From Arthrobacter psychrochitiniphilus (GTDB lineage Bacteria > Actinomycetota > Actinomycetes > Actinomycetales > Micrococcaceae), in the NCBI RefSeq assembly GCF_003185915.1, contig NZ_QHLZ01000001.1:248001-312000 (forward strand): 64,000 nucleotides of DNA, in the 5' to 3' direction. Position 1 is the stretch's first letter; every line of letters begins with the position of its first letter. Shown piece after piece: positions 8,653 to 20,094 of the stretch. The notes under the pieces are model-generated. The model saw nothing but the letters and a program-made list of their open reading frames with translations. It was not told where the DNA came from and searched no databases. A program made the position numbers and the translations under genes.

Positions 8653-11600
8653 CTAGCAGCGGATGTTGCCACCGTTACGGTCGCGTACATCCACGGTGTC
8701 GCTACGGACCCAACGTCCGGAGACTGGTCCGCTGCTCATGACATACCAGTTGCTATGGCAGCCCGTTACCGTGACCCAGCCGTCAGCGTAGTCCAGCCAG
8801 TTGCCACCAAGGTTCACATTCCCACCTGGGGATTCAACTCCATCACAGCGAACAGGGTTGGTCTTGAATACTCCTCCCCCGCTGGGCCCCATGGTGCAGG
8901 AGTGCCAGTCCCCGGCTTTGACCCGAACTTCGGTGACCGGCGGCGTTGGCTTCTTGGGGCCACTTGTCACGGTCTTCGAGGCTACGGGACCGTAGGTGCC
9001 AATGGAGTTTTTGGCACGAACCGAAATAGTCACTGAGGTGTTGTACCCGCCAGTATCATATGTGGTGCTACCGTTGCCGGATTTGGCGCTCCAGCCGCCG
9101 GAGCCCACTTTCACTTCGACGGAGGCCGCGTCCACTGCCCCGCCGGGATAGGACCACGAATAGGACACACTTTGGGAGTCCTCTCCACCGTTGCTCCCAC
9201 CCACACCGGCAGCACCCGGCACTCCGTGCGGTGTGACTCCCAGTGATGCCTTTGAGGCATCGCCCACAGAGCTCAACCCTCCCGCCGCTGCCTCGGCGCG
9301 GACCGTGGCAGAGACTTCCTTGCCGTTGGTACTTGCCAAGACCGCCCCGGACGCCATACCACATGTTTCACCCATGGTGGAAAGTGTCACACAATAGGTG
9401 ACCTCATTAGCGGCAAAACCATTGCGCTGTGTGTCATCGAGAGGGGTGTAGGTCACCGTGACTTGCCCACCGGCCGCATTCTGATTGGCCACCGCGATTT
9501 CCGGCGCTGCCATGATAGCTACCTTCCCAACAGCGCGCTGCGGTGCCGAGGCAGGGCTCGAGGAACTTGTTCCTGCCTTGTTGGTGGCGGTCACGGTGAA
9601 GATGTAGGGCGCTGTGGAGTTACCCACTGTGACGGTCTGGCTGGTACCGGTGGGCGTGTAGGTTCTCACGCCGTCCCCTCCGCCGGACTGGGTCAGAGTG
9701 TATTTGCTGATGGCCGCGCCATTGATGAACGGCTCATTCCACTGCACCGAAATCTGGTTTTGATTGCCAACTTTATCCAAAACAGTAACCGTGGGTGCGG
9801 CAGGCGCGTCCGGCACACCGGCCGGAACCACGGATGCCGAGTACGGCCCCCAGTCAGAGGGTTTGGGCGCATTGTTAATGGCTTGGACCCGGAATTGGTA
9901 CCCGGTCCCATTCGCCAAACCGTCCCAGGTGACGGAATTGCCTGTGAGCCCCGTCCGCTGGCCGTTCTGCCCGGCCGGTACCGGGGAAATCTCCACAGTG
10001 AATTTAGTGACAGCAGAGATTTACCCACTGGAGTCACCCAATCCACGGTCACTGCCTTGTCACCAAATGTGGTGGTGGGGGCAGCCGGTGCATCCGGTTT
10101 ACGGTCCGGAGTGGCAGTGACGGACGCCGGCGACGCCGGCGATTGCGCCACCGCGTTGGTGGCGGTCACCGTGAATTTGTAGCCCGTAGCGTTATCCAGT
10201 CCCGTGATGGTGCACGTGTTAGTTCCACAATCTTGCGAACCGCCTGCCCAGGCCACCGTGTACTTGGTGATGGGTGAGCCGTTATCTGCTGGCGGATCCC
10301 AAGTAAGCAACACGGCCTGGTCCTTCTCCTCCAAAACCTGAGGTTTTGTGGGTGCGTCCGGCCTGCCCTTGATAGTGATTTTGATGCGGCCAGTTGCGTG
10401 CCGCGCCTGATCCTTAGTTTTGTCCTCCACCACGTAACGCACCACCACGGTGCCCTTGTAGTCTTGATCGCTATTGACCGTGACGGCCCCATCCGTGTGC
10501 GTGACTGTCACGCCGGCAGAACCGGTTTCCGTCATGGTGTCCACCACGCGCAGCGGCGTGTCCGGGAACGGGTTGACGTCATTAGCCAGCACATTGACCA
10601 CCTCGGCCTGGCCGGCATGGGCGTCCACAACAAGATCCTCGTTGGCCACCGGTAGGGGCTTGGCGGACGACGTCGCACGCAACACTACATCCGCCGTCAC
10701 CGGCGCGTTGGTCCCATCAGTGACAGAGAGCGTCATTGTGCCTTGCTCGCCCACCTTGGTGCCGTCTCGCTGGGTGATGGTCAGGACAGTTCCGGATAAG
10801 CCAACCTCAAAGTTGCCCGGCTTGTTCTCCCCTAGTGCGAACTTGAATTTCTGCTGATCGCCGGGATCAACATCAAAGGCGAGCGGGCCGACGTCGAGCT
10901 TCACACTCTCTTGTTGGGGCACATCTAGAGAAGCCCCCGTGAAAGTGGGCGGGGTGTTCTTCTTTTTTTCCTTGGTGCTGGCCGGTGCAGGGTCTACCAA
11001 AGTCATCACTGTCAGCGTTGATTTCAGGCCCTCGGGATCATCCGGGCCCGAGCCGTCGGTGACCTCGAAGGTGATGGAACCGGGGCCATAGAACTTAATA
11101 TCTGAGGCGTAGTTGATTCCCGCACCGTCACCGGTAATGACCTTGTCATTACTGGCACCGACCAAGGAAATTTTGGCGGCCTCACTCAGGCGTGGCGTGC
11201 GGCCCTCCCGCACCTGGACGTAGTCGGAGAGCATCATGGTGGCACTCGCACCCGCCGTCATGCGGATGACCTTATTGTTTTTCAGGACCGGGTACTGCTT
11301 GTCCATGCCAGGCACCCAAATCACGGCGGTGGCCTGCAAACCATCTTGATCCGTGATGGTGTAGGGAATCATCTGTTCCTGCGGACCCAGTTCAACGCGC
11401 ACTGCACCATTGCTGGTGACAGTGGCGGATTCGGTCACAATGCCCTTGACCGGTTGAATGCTCAGCTTCAGATCTTCTGTGACACCGTCCGGATCAGCGT
11501 CATTTTCCAGCACGGGAACATCTACCGTGTTTTTGCCCAGCATTTGCTTCACCGTGACCCGGTCATCCCGGGCGATGGGTGCCTTCAACGCGGCATCAGG

Positions 11601-14600
11601 GGTGACCGTCATACGGATATTGCCGGTAGCTTTGGCCCCAAACTTGTCAGCAACCGTGTACATCATGGTGGCAATGCCGGTTTCCTTCGGCGCTCTCACC
11701 AGCACCTTGCCATGATCGGTGATCTCGGGAAACATCTCTTCGGGGCCTTGGAAACCACCCTTGACCAGGCCCAGCTGGCCGCCGTCGGGATCGGAATCGT
11801 TGAGAAGAACATCCAAGGAGACCTTCCGGCCCGGACGCATTGTAATGTAATCATCCTCAGTGAAGGGCGGGTGGTTCAGTGCCAGTGGCGGCGCCACACC
11901 CACATCCACACGGGCTACCGCCTCGGCCCCGAGCCTGTCCCGAACCCGGTATGTGAAGGTGTCAGTGCCAGCAGAACTACCGGCTGCCGTGTAGAAAATG
12001 TAGCCGTTGCCGGTCTCTGCGGTGCCCAGTGCCGGGCCCTGGTCAATACCTACCAGTTCCACGGAATCACCCTCGGGGTCTATGGCGTTCAGCGGCACGG
12101 CAATGCGCACTTGATCCCCGGCAATGACACGGCCTGTCAGGTTCTTCGGGGCTGGCGGGAGGTTACGTTCCGGGTCAGGTGCCACAATGGTGATGGTCAC
12201 TGGCGCTGAATTGAACTGGCCGGAGCTGTTGGCCACCTTATACACGCCTTGGACTGTTTTCGGTGTGGCACCGGCAATGAAACGCAGCTGGTTCTGATCC
12301 GCGAACAACTTCCCGTATTCCGCGGCAGGCACCTCATCTACTACGGGTTCTTTGAGCACCTCACCATTGGGATCACTGTCATTGGCCAAGACAGGGATGC
12401 TTACTACGTCACCCACGCGCACCATCGCAGTATCGGGTTCAACCCGTGGGGGCTGGATTTTATCGGGTGCCGGGATCCTGACCACAGAGATCTCTCCGGT
12501 GGCGCTGCCGGCACCATTGGAGATGGTGTATTCAAGGCTCATCTTGTCACGCAGACCGCGCAAGTCATTGATTTTGATGATGCTGCGGTCAATGATGGTT
12601 GCTGAAACAGGGGAACCTGCCGGTAGTTCCACTGATTGAATCACCAGTACTCCCCCGGCAGGATCTGAATCGTTGCCCAAGACATCAACCAGTGCCGAAC
12701 CACCTGAAGGCAGCATCACCAAGTCCGTAACAGCTATAGGCAACCCTTGGCGGTCAGCTTCCACCACATCCACCCGGATCAGACCGGTGGCGCTCTGGGG
12801 CCCATTGGTCACCTGGTATTCCAGATACTCTTCCTTCGGCGTGTTCGAGGTGAAGGTTACTGTGCCGTTGTCAGCAATTTCTGACACTGTGGTGTTCGGT
12901 GGGCGGGAGATACTGGCGAGCCGGAGCTTTCCACCTGCCGGATCCTGATCATTCTTTAGCGGCGCCAACACTACCGGCTGGCCAACTACTGCGCGGACAT
13001 GGTCTGCATTCGCCACAGGAGGCACTCCCCCCGCAGCTTTGACGTTGACCTTGAGCTGCTTCTCGGTGACGTCCTGGCCATCGGAGACGGTCACCGTCAT
13101 GGTCTTCATGCCGATGCCTTCACCATCGTCGGTGTAGCTCAGTTCGCCGTCGGGCGTGGTCTTGATGGCAGCGGAGTCATCATCGGAGACGGCACTGTTC
13201 AAGAAGATGTCATCCCCATCAGGGTCTATCCAGTCCGTCAGCACGTTTTGCTTCATGGTCTGGCCTTGTTCTATCACCAACGTGGTGGTGCGCATGGTGT
13301 TGGGCGGGGAGTTTTCACTCTCGGGCACCACGCGTATATTAACGGACCCCTGAGCGGTTCCTGCACGGCCATCATTGGCTGTGTAGCTGAACGTGCCTGC
13401 GCCAGTGGCATTCTCGGGAACGTTGATCTGCAACCCAGTGCCATCGTAAATGGACTGGAGTGCACCAATCTCGGGGTCAGTTGTGGGAGGCTCCACAGTC
13501 AGTACGTCACCGTCGGGATCGGAGTCATTGAAGAGCACCGGCAAAATAGTGGTCTTGCCCGCCCGCACCCCAAAGGAGTCTGGGGCAGCTTCCGGGGGAC
13601 GGTTCGGCTTTGTCCTGTCCGGCAAGGTATTTACCACGTTGGGGTCAGCAGATTCCTTGTCCGCGTTGTCTGCCTTTTTCAAATCGGTTTTTAGATCATC
13701 CCAGTTATTGACCAGCAGCATGTTCTGGTTGACCAGCCAGACGTTACCGGTGTTCACATCGTTGAGAACCACCACGTCACGGTTCTTCCGGAACACAAAC
13801 TCAGACTTTGCCGAAGCCTTGGGAATCTCCACCAACTTGCCAGCACCGTTGCACGCGAGTACGTACTTGTTGGCGCCGGACCAGGCAGCATGAACACAGC
13901 CGTTCTGCACCACGGGCGCCACAGCCTTAGCCGTGGTCCCCAGTTCCAGTACCTTCGCCGCAGAACCGTCCAAGGGCTGTGTGAACAACGCTGTGGCCGT
14001 TTGCAGCGCCACAAAATTCCCGTCAACAGTGGGCTGAGCCAGCACGGCGCTCTTGGAATCGGGGATGGTTACGCGTTTGCCGTCCGGCAGGAACAAGGTC
14101 TGAGATTCGGGGGAAAAGACAACAGCTTTGCCCCCTGCCACAGTGATTTGTTTCTCGCCCGTGCCAGCCAGCCCCTCAACTTTCACCCGATCCTGGGAGG
14201 CAACCTTGCCGGATTCGTTCATGGTGGTGGTGATTAGCTCGCCAGCCTCACCATCCACCGTAAAAATGGTTTCATCAGGCGCCGTCACAGAAACAGCACT
14301 ACCCAACTTGGTCAGGATGGGCGCTGTGGTCTTTTGACTAAAACCAGGCACCGCCTCATTAGCCAGAGCCCACACCTTACCCGCACCAGAATCCGTCAAC
14401 GAGACAATATTGGTACCCTGTGACACTTGCTTGGACCCGCCCAGGTCCGTCTCGGAGGACATCGCCATCATCGGCACGTTCACAGGGTTCAGGAGGTTGC
14501 CGCCCTCGCCACTCATGAACACGTTGCCACCATCTTGCACCACATCGAAAGTGGTGGAGGTAGCAGCAAAACCACCGTCAAGGACCTTCGATTGGTCATT

Positions 14601-14792
14601 GAGGTGACCTACCAAGCCTTCAGCACGGTTAGTTACCCACACGCTGCCATCATTGAGATCAACATCAGCCGTAGTGAATCCCGGGTACACAATGGCACCT
14701 GTCACAACAGCAGCGGCCGTTAATACGGCCGCTGACGCTCCAAAGAATTGTTTTTTGTTGCCGGTGCGCTTGAATATGTCTGTTAATGCCAT
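8653..14792 (-). pseudogene. Giant Ig-like/Fn3 surface protein, copy 2, split by a single-base frameshift
   Basis: This paralogue matches copy 1 over its whole length, with the same hydrophobic N-terminus, propeller-like region, Ig-like repeats, Fn3 modules, Pro linker and four-Cys tail. The frame breaks near 10017-10024, inside the second Fn3 module: copy 1 reads TPVGPYSAVTKF, whereas here the frame reads TPVGK then goes out of phase, and SAVTKFTVEIS resumes in another frame. One missing base explains it; restored, the product would be about 2,047 residues from the ATG at 14790-14792 (start chosen because MALTDIF aligns with MALQSLT of copy 1; an upstream in-frame start at 14861 exists). The tail differs strongly from copy 1. 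No slippery heptamer is visible, so mutation or a sequencing error is more likely than programmed frameshifting. Confidence 0.85.
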
Positions 14793-14946
14793 GACTAGCC
14801 TTTGCTGCCCCTCTGCAGTGGGGAATGGGGTACAACCATTTTTGCGGCCCAAAGTGCCCACAAAATGCCACTGTTAGACTACCGGATTCTTCCAGTTGAT
14901 TGGCATACCCGCAGAAATTGCTTTACTAGTCCACTACCAGACCTTT

Positions 14947-16026
14947 TTAGTCCACTACCAAGCCTTGGCCTTTGCCCCGTCCCAGCAATACAGGGGCAAT
15001 CTCGCCAAAGCCGCGCACGTTTTCAACCGGCAGCTGGGTCAGCACAAAGCGGTCGTCATTAGTTAGTGCCGAGGCTGTCACTGAGTCAATGAGCACTGTC
15101 CCAGGTTCGGCCAAGGAGGTCAGCCGGGCGGCCAGGTTAACGGTGGGTCCGTAAATATCACCCAAGCGGGAGAGCACCCGTCCCCAGACCATGGCCACAC
15201 GGGCTTCGGGCAGGAAGTCATCCGCTGCCATGGCTTCTGCCAGTGACAAGGAAATCTGGGCACCGGCCACCGGTGTTTCACAGTTAAAGAGGACTTCATC
15301 ACCGATGGTTTTGACCAAGCGGCCACCGCCCACGCTGATAATCTCGGCGCAAACATTTTCAAAGCGCTGGACCAGGCGTGCCAGGGTCTTTTCATTCATG
15401 CGCCGTGACAGGGAGGTGTAGCTGACCAGATCTGCGAAGCCCACGGCGCGTGCCAGGGGCAGCGGCGCGTCGTCCTCATCGCCGTCGCGCCCCAATTCAC
15501 TGGACGCGAGGCCTTCTTCAGCGCGCACCGCTAGGCGCTGGACGCCAGCGTTGAGCTGGCGCCGGTAGGAATAAATCAACAGTTCTTCAAGGGGCGCAAT
15601 GAGATTGGGGAGCTCGGAAACCACCGCGCGCCGAGCTTCGGCGTCACTAACACCATGTTCCACCACGAGGTCCTCCACGAGAGCCTCAATCTGCCAAACA
15701 GCCATCCTGTCAGTCATCTGACCGATGGAGCGGGTGACTGAAATGGCGGTTTCTTCTGTTAATAGCCCCTCACGGACCATGGTGACAACTATTTGCAGGG
15801 CTTCCTGGTCACGCGGAGTGAAGGCCATATCCTCGTCCCCAATGTTGGGGAAACCCATGGCACGCCATATTTTGCGTGCCGACAATAGTGAAACGCCAAC
15901 TCCGGCGGCAACTTCACGGCGCCTGAGCGTCCGTTCGCCGCCCAAGAGTTGTGTTTCCAGTGCCTTGGTTTGATTGTGCGAGGCAGGCGGCAACAGCGGC
16001 TCGGGTGGATCAATGGTCTCTTCCAA
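14947..16026 (-). CDS. Class III adenylate/guanylate cyclase with N-terminal regulatory region
   Basis: A 359-residue soluble protein. The C-terminal 170 residues are a class III nucleotidyl cyclase domain with both metal-binding aspartates in place (VGFADLVSYTSLSR and KTIGDEVLF), the Lys of RLVKTIGDE, the Asp of RLGDIYGPT and the Asn/Arg pair of TVNLAARL, so it should be catalytically active and probably makes cAMP. The N-terminal half is helical and contains an HTH-like start (RREVAAGVGVSLLSARKIWRAMG). The start codon is TTG at 16024-16026, preceded by AAGGAG 10 bases upstream, and overlaps the end of the PH-domain gene. This suggests co-translation with the PH-domain gene and birA. CRP/GlxR-like sites elsewhere in the window give a possible use for its product. 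Confidence 0.92.
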   Translation of the reverse strand: MEETIDPPEPLLPPASHNQTKALETQLLGGERTLRRREVAAGVGVSLLSARKIWRAMGFPNIGDEDMAFTPRDQEALQIVVTMVREGLLTEETAISVTRSIGQMTDRMAVWQIEALVEDLVVEHGVSDAEARRAVVSELPNLIAPLEELLIYSYRRQLNAGVQRLAVRAEEGLASSELGRDGDEDDAPLPLARAVGFADLVSYTSLSRRMNEKTLARLVQRFENVCAEIISVGGGRLVKTIGDEVLFNCETPVAGAQISLSLAEAMAADDFLPEARVAMVWGRVLSRLGDIYGPTVNLAARLTSLAEPGTVLIDSVTASALTNDDRFVLTQLPVENVRGFGEIAPVLLGRGKGQGLVVD

Positions 16027-16609
16027 GCTTGCGCTGCTCCTTTTCGCTCATCCCAACCACACCAGCGTAGTCCCGTTCCCGGGGTGTTTGCTGCATGGGC
16101 TCTCGGAACTCCGTAGCCCAAAATTGTTGGGCATCTTTAATAAATTCATTCCAGTGCGGAATTTCGGGTATAACCACTACGGTGTCGGGGTGCATGAGAA
16201 GTTCCAAGTCACCCGAACCGACCATTCTTTGGCGCCAATTCTGCACCGGACGCAGTTCCTTGATCTGGGTCAAGGCGCGTACTTGAAAACGCCTGCCCAT
16301 GAGGCCTTTACGTACCAGCAGCCTTTGGTTGGTCAGAACATATTTTGTCCCAGTCCACCGCAGTACCCGCCGAAGCGGATAGAAAAGCCACACCAACACT
16401 ACCAAAACCACCACACAAACCATCAGCGGCTCACGGAGCGGCTCAGCCCCTGGAGCCCATTCGGAGAAGGTGTGAGGTTGCAGCTTTTCCAAGGCCGCCG
16501 AACCCACCATGACGGCCATCAGGCCCACGGAGATGGGCCATAAAAGTATTCGTGAATGGGGACGGTTGGAGATGTGCACCTGCTCATGTTCCAGCAGTAA
16601 CTTACGCAT
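16010..16609 (-). CDS. PH-domain (bPH2-type) membrane protein
   Basis: The best start is the ATG at 16607-16609, which overlaps the birA stop by 8 bp; a longer upstream reading would only run through birA in another frame. The 199-residue product has two hydrophobic segments (about residues 22-38 and 61-80), then a bacterial PH-like domain (KYVLTNQRLLVRKGLMG, then QIKELRPVQNW), and a charged C-terminus. Proteins of this type are common beside birA in Actinobacteria; their function is unknown. Its 3' end overlaps the TTG start of the cyclase gene, so the three genes form one tight unit. Confidence 0.85.
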   Translation of the reverse strand: MRKLLLEHEQVHISNRPHSRILLWPISVGLMAVMVGSAALEKLQPHTFSEWAPGAEPLREPLMVCVVVLVVLVWLFYPLRRVLRWTGTKYVLTNQRLLVRKGLMGRRFQVRALTQIKELRPVQNWRQRMVGSGDLELLMHPDTVVVIPEIPHWNEFIKDAQQFWATEFREPMQQTPRERDYAGVVGMSEKEQRKLGRDH

Positions 16610-17612
16610 AGCCGATCGCACCATCGGATCCGGTACGGCGAAGGTGCAGCACGTCGCCAGCACTGACCGTGTGCTGCGTTCCTTGCTTATCCCGGAGCCG
16701 CAAACTGCCGTCAGCATTGACGTCAATGGCTGTGCCATAGAGCATGGTGCCGCCGGGCAGCTCGGCCCGCACTTGCTGTCCCAGCGTACTCATCAGAGAC
16801 TTAGCAAGCGCCAGCGCACTGACTCCCCCCGCGAGAGGTAACTGGGCATCCCCACCAACAGCCGCAAACGCTTGGTACAGCGCCGCAAAATTGTTCAAGT
16901 ACGCAGGAAGGAGCTTATTCCTATCAAGGCCCGGCGCCGGGACGCCCTCCACCAACAATGATGTGGCACGATCTGTTGGCAGATCCTCCTCGCGGGCACT
17001 GACGTTGACACCAACCCCAACCACGACGCCGGGCCCCACCGGGGTGAGTGCGGCCGCCGCAGTCCCCGGGACAGCCTGCGCAGCTGGGGTTCCCGGGACA
17101 ACTTGGGCCAGGATTCCCGCCAGTTTCCGTGAGTTCACCACCACGTCATTGGGCCATTTCAGCGTGGCCAAGACACCTGTTTCTGTACGCAATGCCTGAC
17201 ACAACGCCACTGCGGCAAGGATCGAGAGCCAGCCATAACCTGTGGGCGCGAAGGAAGTTCCCGAACCGTTGCTTACGCACTGCTCCCCAGGCCATACCAG
17301 CACGCTAGAAATCATGGCAGTACCCGCTGGCGCCTCCCAGGTCCTCCCCAGACGCCCCTTGCCGGCCGGTTGAGCATTGGCGATCAGGACGCTGAGGTCA
17401 GGCCAAAATTGTTGCGTGTCAGCAGCATTCGCAGCCAAGTCAGTGTTGGTTGAGCCTGCGGATTCCACTACATCAACGCGGGCAAAGCCTCCCTGCGGGC
17501 TCAGAAGGGCAGCCTTGAGCTGGTTCCTGTCTAGAACAAAATCAGCTTGCGGCACATCCGTTTGGGGTCGCCCAGGACCATTCTGTTCAGGTGTTGTGGC
17601 TGTGCCAGTCAT
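16602..17612 (-). CDS. birA: Biotin--[acetyl-CoA-carboxylase] ligase
   Basis: A 336-residue protein that joins biotin to the carboxyl-carrier subunit of acyl-CoA carboxylases. The biotin/AMP loop is KGRLGRTWEAPAG (about residues 86-98) and the catalytic region includes TLKWPNDVVVNSRKLAGIL. It has no N-terminal helix-turn-helix, so it is the monofunctional type that does not act as a repressor. A C-terminal SH3-like part follows (QQVRAELPGGTMLYGTAIDV). Two Ala/Pro/Gly-rich insertions interrupt the usual domain. An acyl-CoA carboxylase beta subunit lies divergently, separated here by a DUF222-HNH gene. Confidence 0.95.
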   Translation of the reverse strand: MTGTATTPEQNGPGRPQTDVPQADFVLDRNQLKAALLSPQGGFARVDVVESAGSTNTDLAANAADTQQFWPDLSVLIANAQPAGKGRLGRTWEAPAGTAMISSVLVWPGEQCVSNGSGTSFAPTGYGWLSILAAVALCQALRTETGVLATLKWPNDVVVNSRKLAGILAQVVPGTPAAQAVPGTAAAALTPVGPGVVVGVGVNVSAREEDLPTDRATSLLVEGVPAPGLDRNKLLPAYLNNFAALYQAFAAVGGDAQLPLAGGVSALALAKSLMSTLGQQVRAELPGGTMLYGTAIDVNADGSLRLRDKQGTQHTVSAGDVLHLRRTGSDGAIGYA

Positions 17613-17838
17613 GGTTCCAATCTTAGTCAGGCCTCAAGGCTGATGCATCACTCCACAGGTGGAGAATGGCCATTTCCCACGGGTTTCCAGTCCGTTTCGG
17701 CAGTCAGTGGTCCGCTTTCCGGATCTCGACGGCCGTGGTGGCGGTGTTGTTTCCTCCACAGGGGTGTTGGTGATGTGGTGGTCCACGGATGTGCTTGGTC
17801 TCATGTTCTATGTCAGTGCCTGCTAATAGAATAGATGT

Positions 17839-19926
17839 ATGGATACAGCAAGGGGGAACCCGGTCAATCCGGGATCCCTTTCAGGGGCTTTACGAGTTGG
17901 TGACCACGTTCATCAACTTCTCAACCTCGCCCACGCACTATCCACCACCACCGAGCCCACTGGTGCTAACACGGTGGGCGAGCCTGCTGCGCCCACTGCC
18001 TGTTCTAGCAGCGCTGGCCCTTCACAGGATCCTGGCCCTGTTCTGGGCCGGGAGGTCAGTGTGGGTCTGGATCTCGGGCTGTTCACTGATGTGGAATGTG
18101 TTCGGTGGGCTCAAGACCTTGAGCAACTCCTACGCTTTGGCCAAGCCCTAGCAGTACAAGCCGCTGGTGAACTCAACGAACGAGTCCATGCAGGGCGCTA
18201 CGCAGAGACCGGAGCCCGAGGAGGCACCAACCTCTTAGTGCAATCTCTGCAACTAAGCACCTCCGAAGCGAACCGGCGCATCCGCCTGGCTAAAGAAGTC
18301 CTCCCCATCACCGACCCCATTACCGGTACCACAGCCCCTACCGCTTACACAGGCCTAGCAACAGCATTCTTCAACGGCTCCCTCTCTCAAGAACGTGCCC
18401 TTACCGTAGCCCATTACCTCGATGAAGCCTCCCGGCTGGCTAAAAACGCGCGTATCAGCACCGAAGAAGCCACCGAGGTTGAAGAAGCACTCGTCTCTAC
18501 CGCCCAACTCCAAGGCCCCGATTTCATCCGTGCCGTAGGCAACCAGATCATGAGTCACCTAGACCCCGACGGCAATAAACCCAGCACCTCAGACCTCATC
18601 GCCAAACAAGGCCTGTTCTTCCGCCAACCCCGCCGCGGACTCGTCTCCCTCTACGGCGCTTGCACCATCGAACAATACGAACAACTCTTCGCCCTGATCA
18701 GCTTCGCCACCAACCCCAACAAACACACCAACCCCAACACCATCAACACCAACGACCCAGACCAAGAAGACGGCACCGACCAAGATGACGGCACAGACAC
18801 CAGCGGCGGGACCGACACCACCCGGAACCAAGAATGTGCTGGGCAAAGCTCACTTCTAGAACAACTACGCGATCTCTCCGCCCAGTTCACCACCCCCAAC
18901 CCACCAGAGCCAGAGCCACCCGAGCCACCGGAATTATCTGACCCGCCAACGCTGACGAAAACCACGGAACCAGAACCGGCCAGAGTCACACCACCACCTC
19001 TGAGTAACGGATGGTGACGCAAGCTAGAACCCGGGGAAATACCACCACGGCCACCACAAGCCCCCGAGAACGCCATCGCCCCCGTCTTCGACGGCGATAC
19101 CTGGTTCTGGTTCGCCCCAGCCGCAACAGAGGATCCAGTACAAGCAGCGGACCCAGTGAATGCTGCGGACCCTGCGGATGCTGCGGACCCTGCGGATCCA
19201 GTGGATGCTGAGGAAACAGTGCCGTGGCCTCATCAGCTTTACGGCATCAACGTCCCAGCCCCGGGCAGCAATGAACCCTTCGAAGGGCTAGATTCCATCG
19301 ACCCGAACAGCACCGACCCGGCCGTGAAAGACACCCGCACCTACGGACAAAAACTCCTCGCCGGACTCATCTCCTGCGTCAAACTCGCTGCCCGCACTGG
19401 AAAACTCCCCCTCAACGGCGGCCTGAAAACCCAACTCATCCTCAGCTGCACCGAAGCAGAACTCCGCAACAACACCGCCACCGGCACCGGCACTATCTAC
19501 ACCACCCATAGCGGCCCCATGCCGCTGAACCTCTTCGCACAAACCCTCTGTGACCCTGAGATCACCACCATCACCTACAGCACCGGCCAAAACATCATCA
19601 ACCTAGGCCGCACCCAACGCCTTTTCACCCCCACCCAACGCAAAGCCCTCTACGCCCGCGATCTCGGCTGCACCTTCCCCGACTGCACCAGCCCCGCCAC
19701 CTGGTGCGAAGCCCACCACATCACTCCCTGGCAAGACGGCGGCCCCACCAACCTCAACAACGCCACCCTCCTCTGCCAACACCACCACACCCTCCTCCAC
19801 CACAGCCAATGGCAACTACAACTCATCAACGGCACACCCTGGTACACACCCCCCTTCACCATCGACCCCACCCAAACCAAACGCCGCAACAACTACCACC
19901 ACGGCCTCCCAAAAAACACCAACTAG
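17839..19926 (+). pseudogene. DUF222 / HNH endonuclease (13E12-repeat family), interrupted by in-frame TGA
   Basis: One reading frame runs from the ATG at 17839 to 19926 with a single stop, TGA at 19015-19017. Before it lie 392 residues of DUF222 (for example GLFTDVECVRWAQDLEQLL); after it the frame continues with no other stop into an acidic repeat (AADPADAADPADPVDAEE) and a typical HNH domain with a Zn-finger-like CTFPDCTSPATWCEAHH, a WQDGGPTNL loop and LCQHHHTLLHH. The TGA follows TGG and could be a CGA-to-TGA transition. Restored, the protein would be 695 residues, on the long side for the family. An internal start might still give a free HNH fragment (from 19156). The gene sits between birA and the carboxylase genes, normally close neighbours, and its codons are visibly rich in A and C. 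Confidence 0.85.
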
Positions 19927-19976
19927 ATCAAAAGACAACAACTGTTCCACAACGCCAGATTCTTTTCGGCCGACTT

Positions 19977-19991
19977 TGTAGGGTTCCTACA
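19977..19991. promoter_or_regulatory. Palindrome in the acyl-CoA carboxylase promoter region
   Basis: TGTAGG-GTT-CCTACA is a perfect 6-bp inverted repeat about 105 bp before the carboxylase beta-subunit ATG and 50 bp past the HNH gene. It has the form of a repressor operator for fatty-acid or biotin control, but I could not match it to a named regulator. Confidence 0.45.
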
Positions 19992-20094
19992 CATGCAGGC
20001 GAAGATTTCGTTATTAGACTGTCAGTAGAGTTTGCCGTTTTGTGCAGTTCCTATGAAGGTCTGCAAGCATCCACACTATTGAGCCGGAGTATCA

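Noticed and set aside
10014..10026. Programmed ribosomal frameshift in Ig-like copy 2
   Set aside because: No slippery heptamer or downstream pseudoknot is visible, and copy 1 needs no shift at the same place.
19015..19017. TGA as selenocysteine or readthrough codon in the HNH gene
   Set aside because: No SECIS-like hairpin was noticed and the position is in a variable linker, so a nonsense mutation is simpler.
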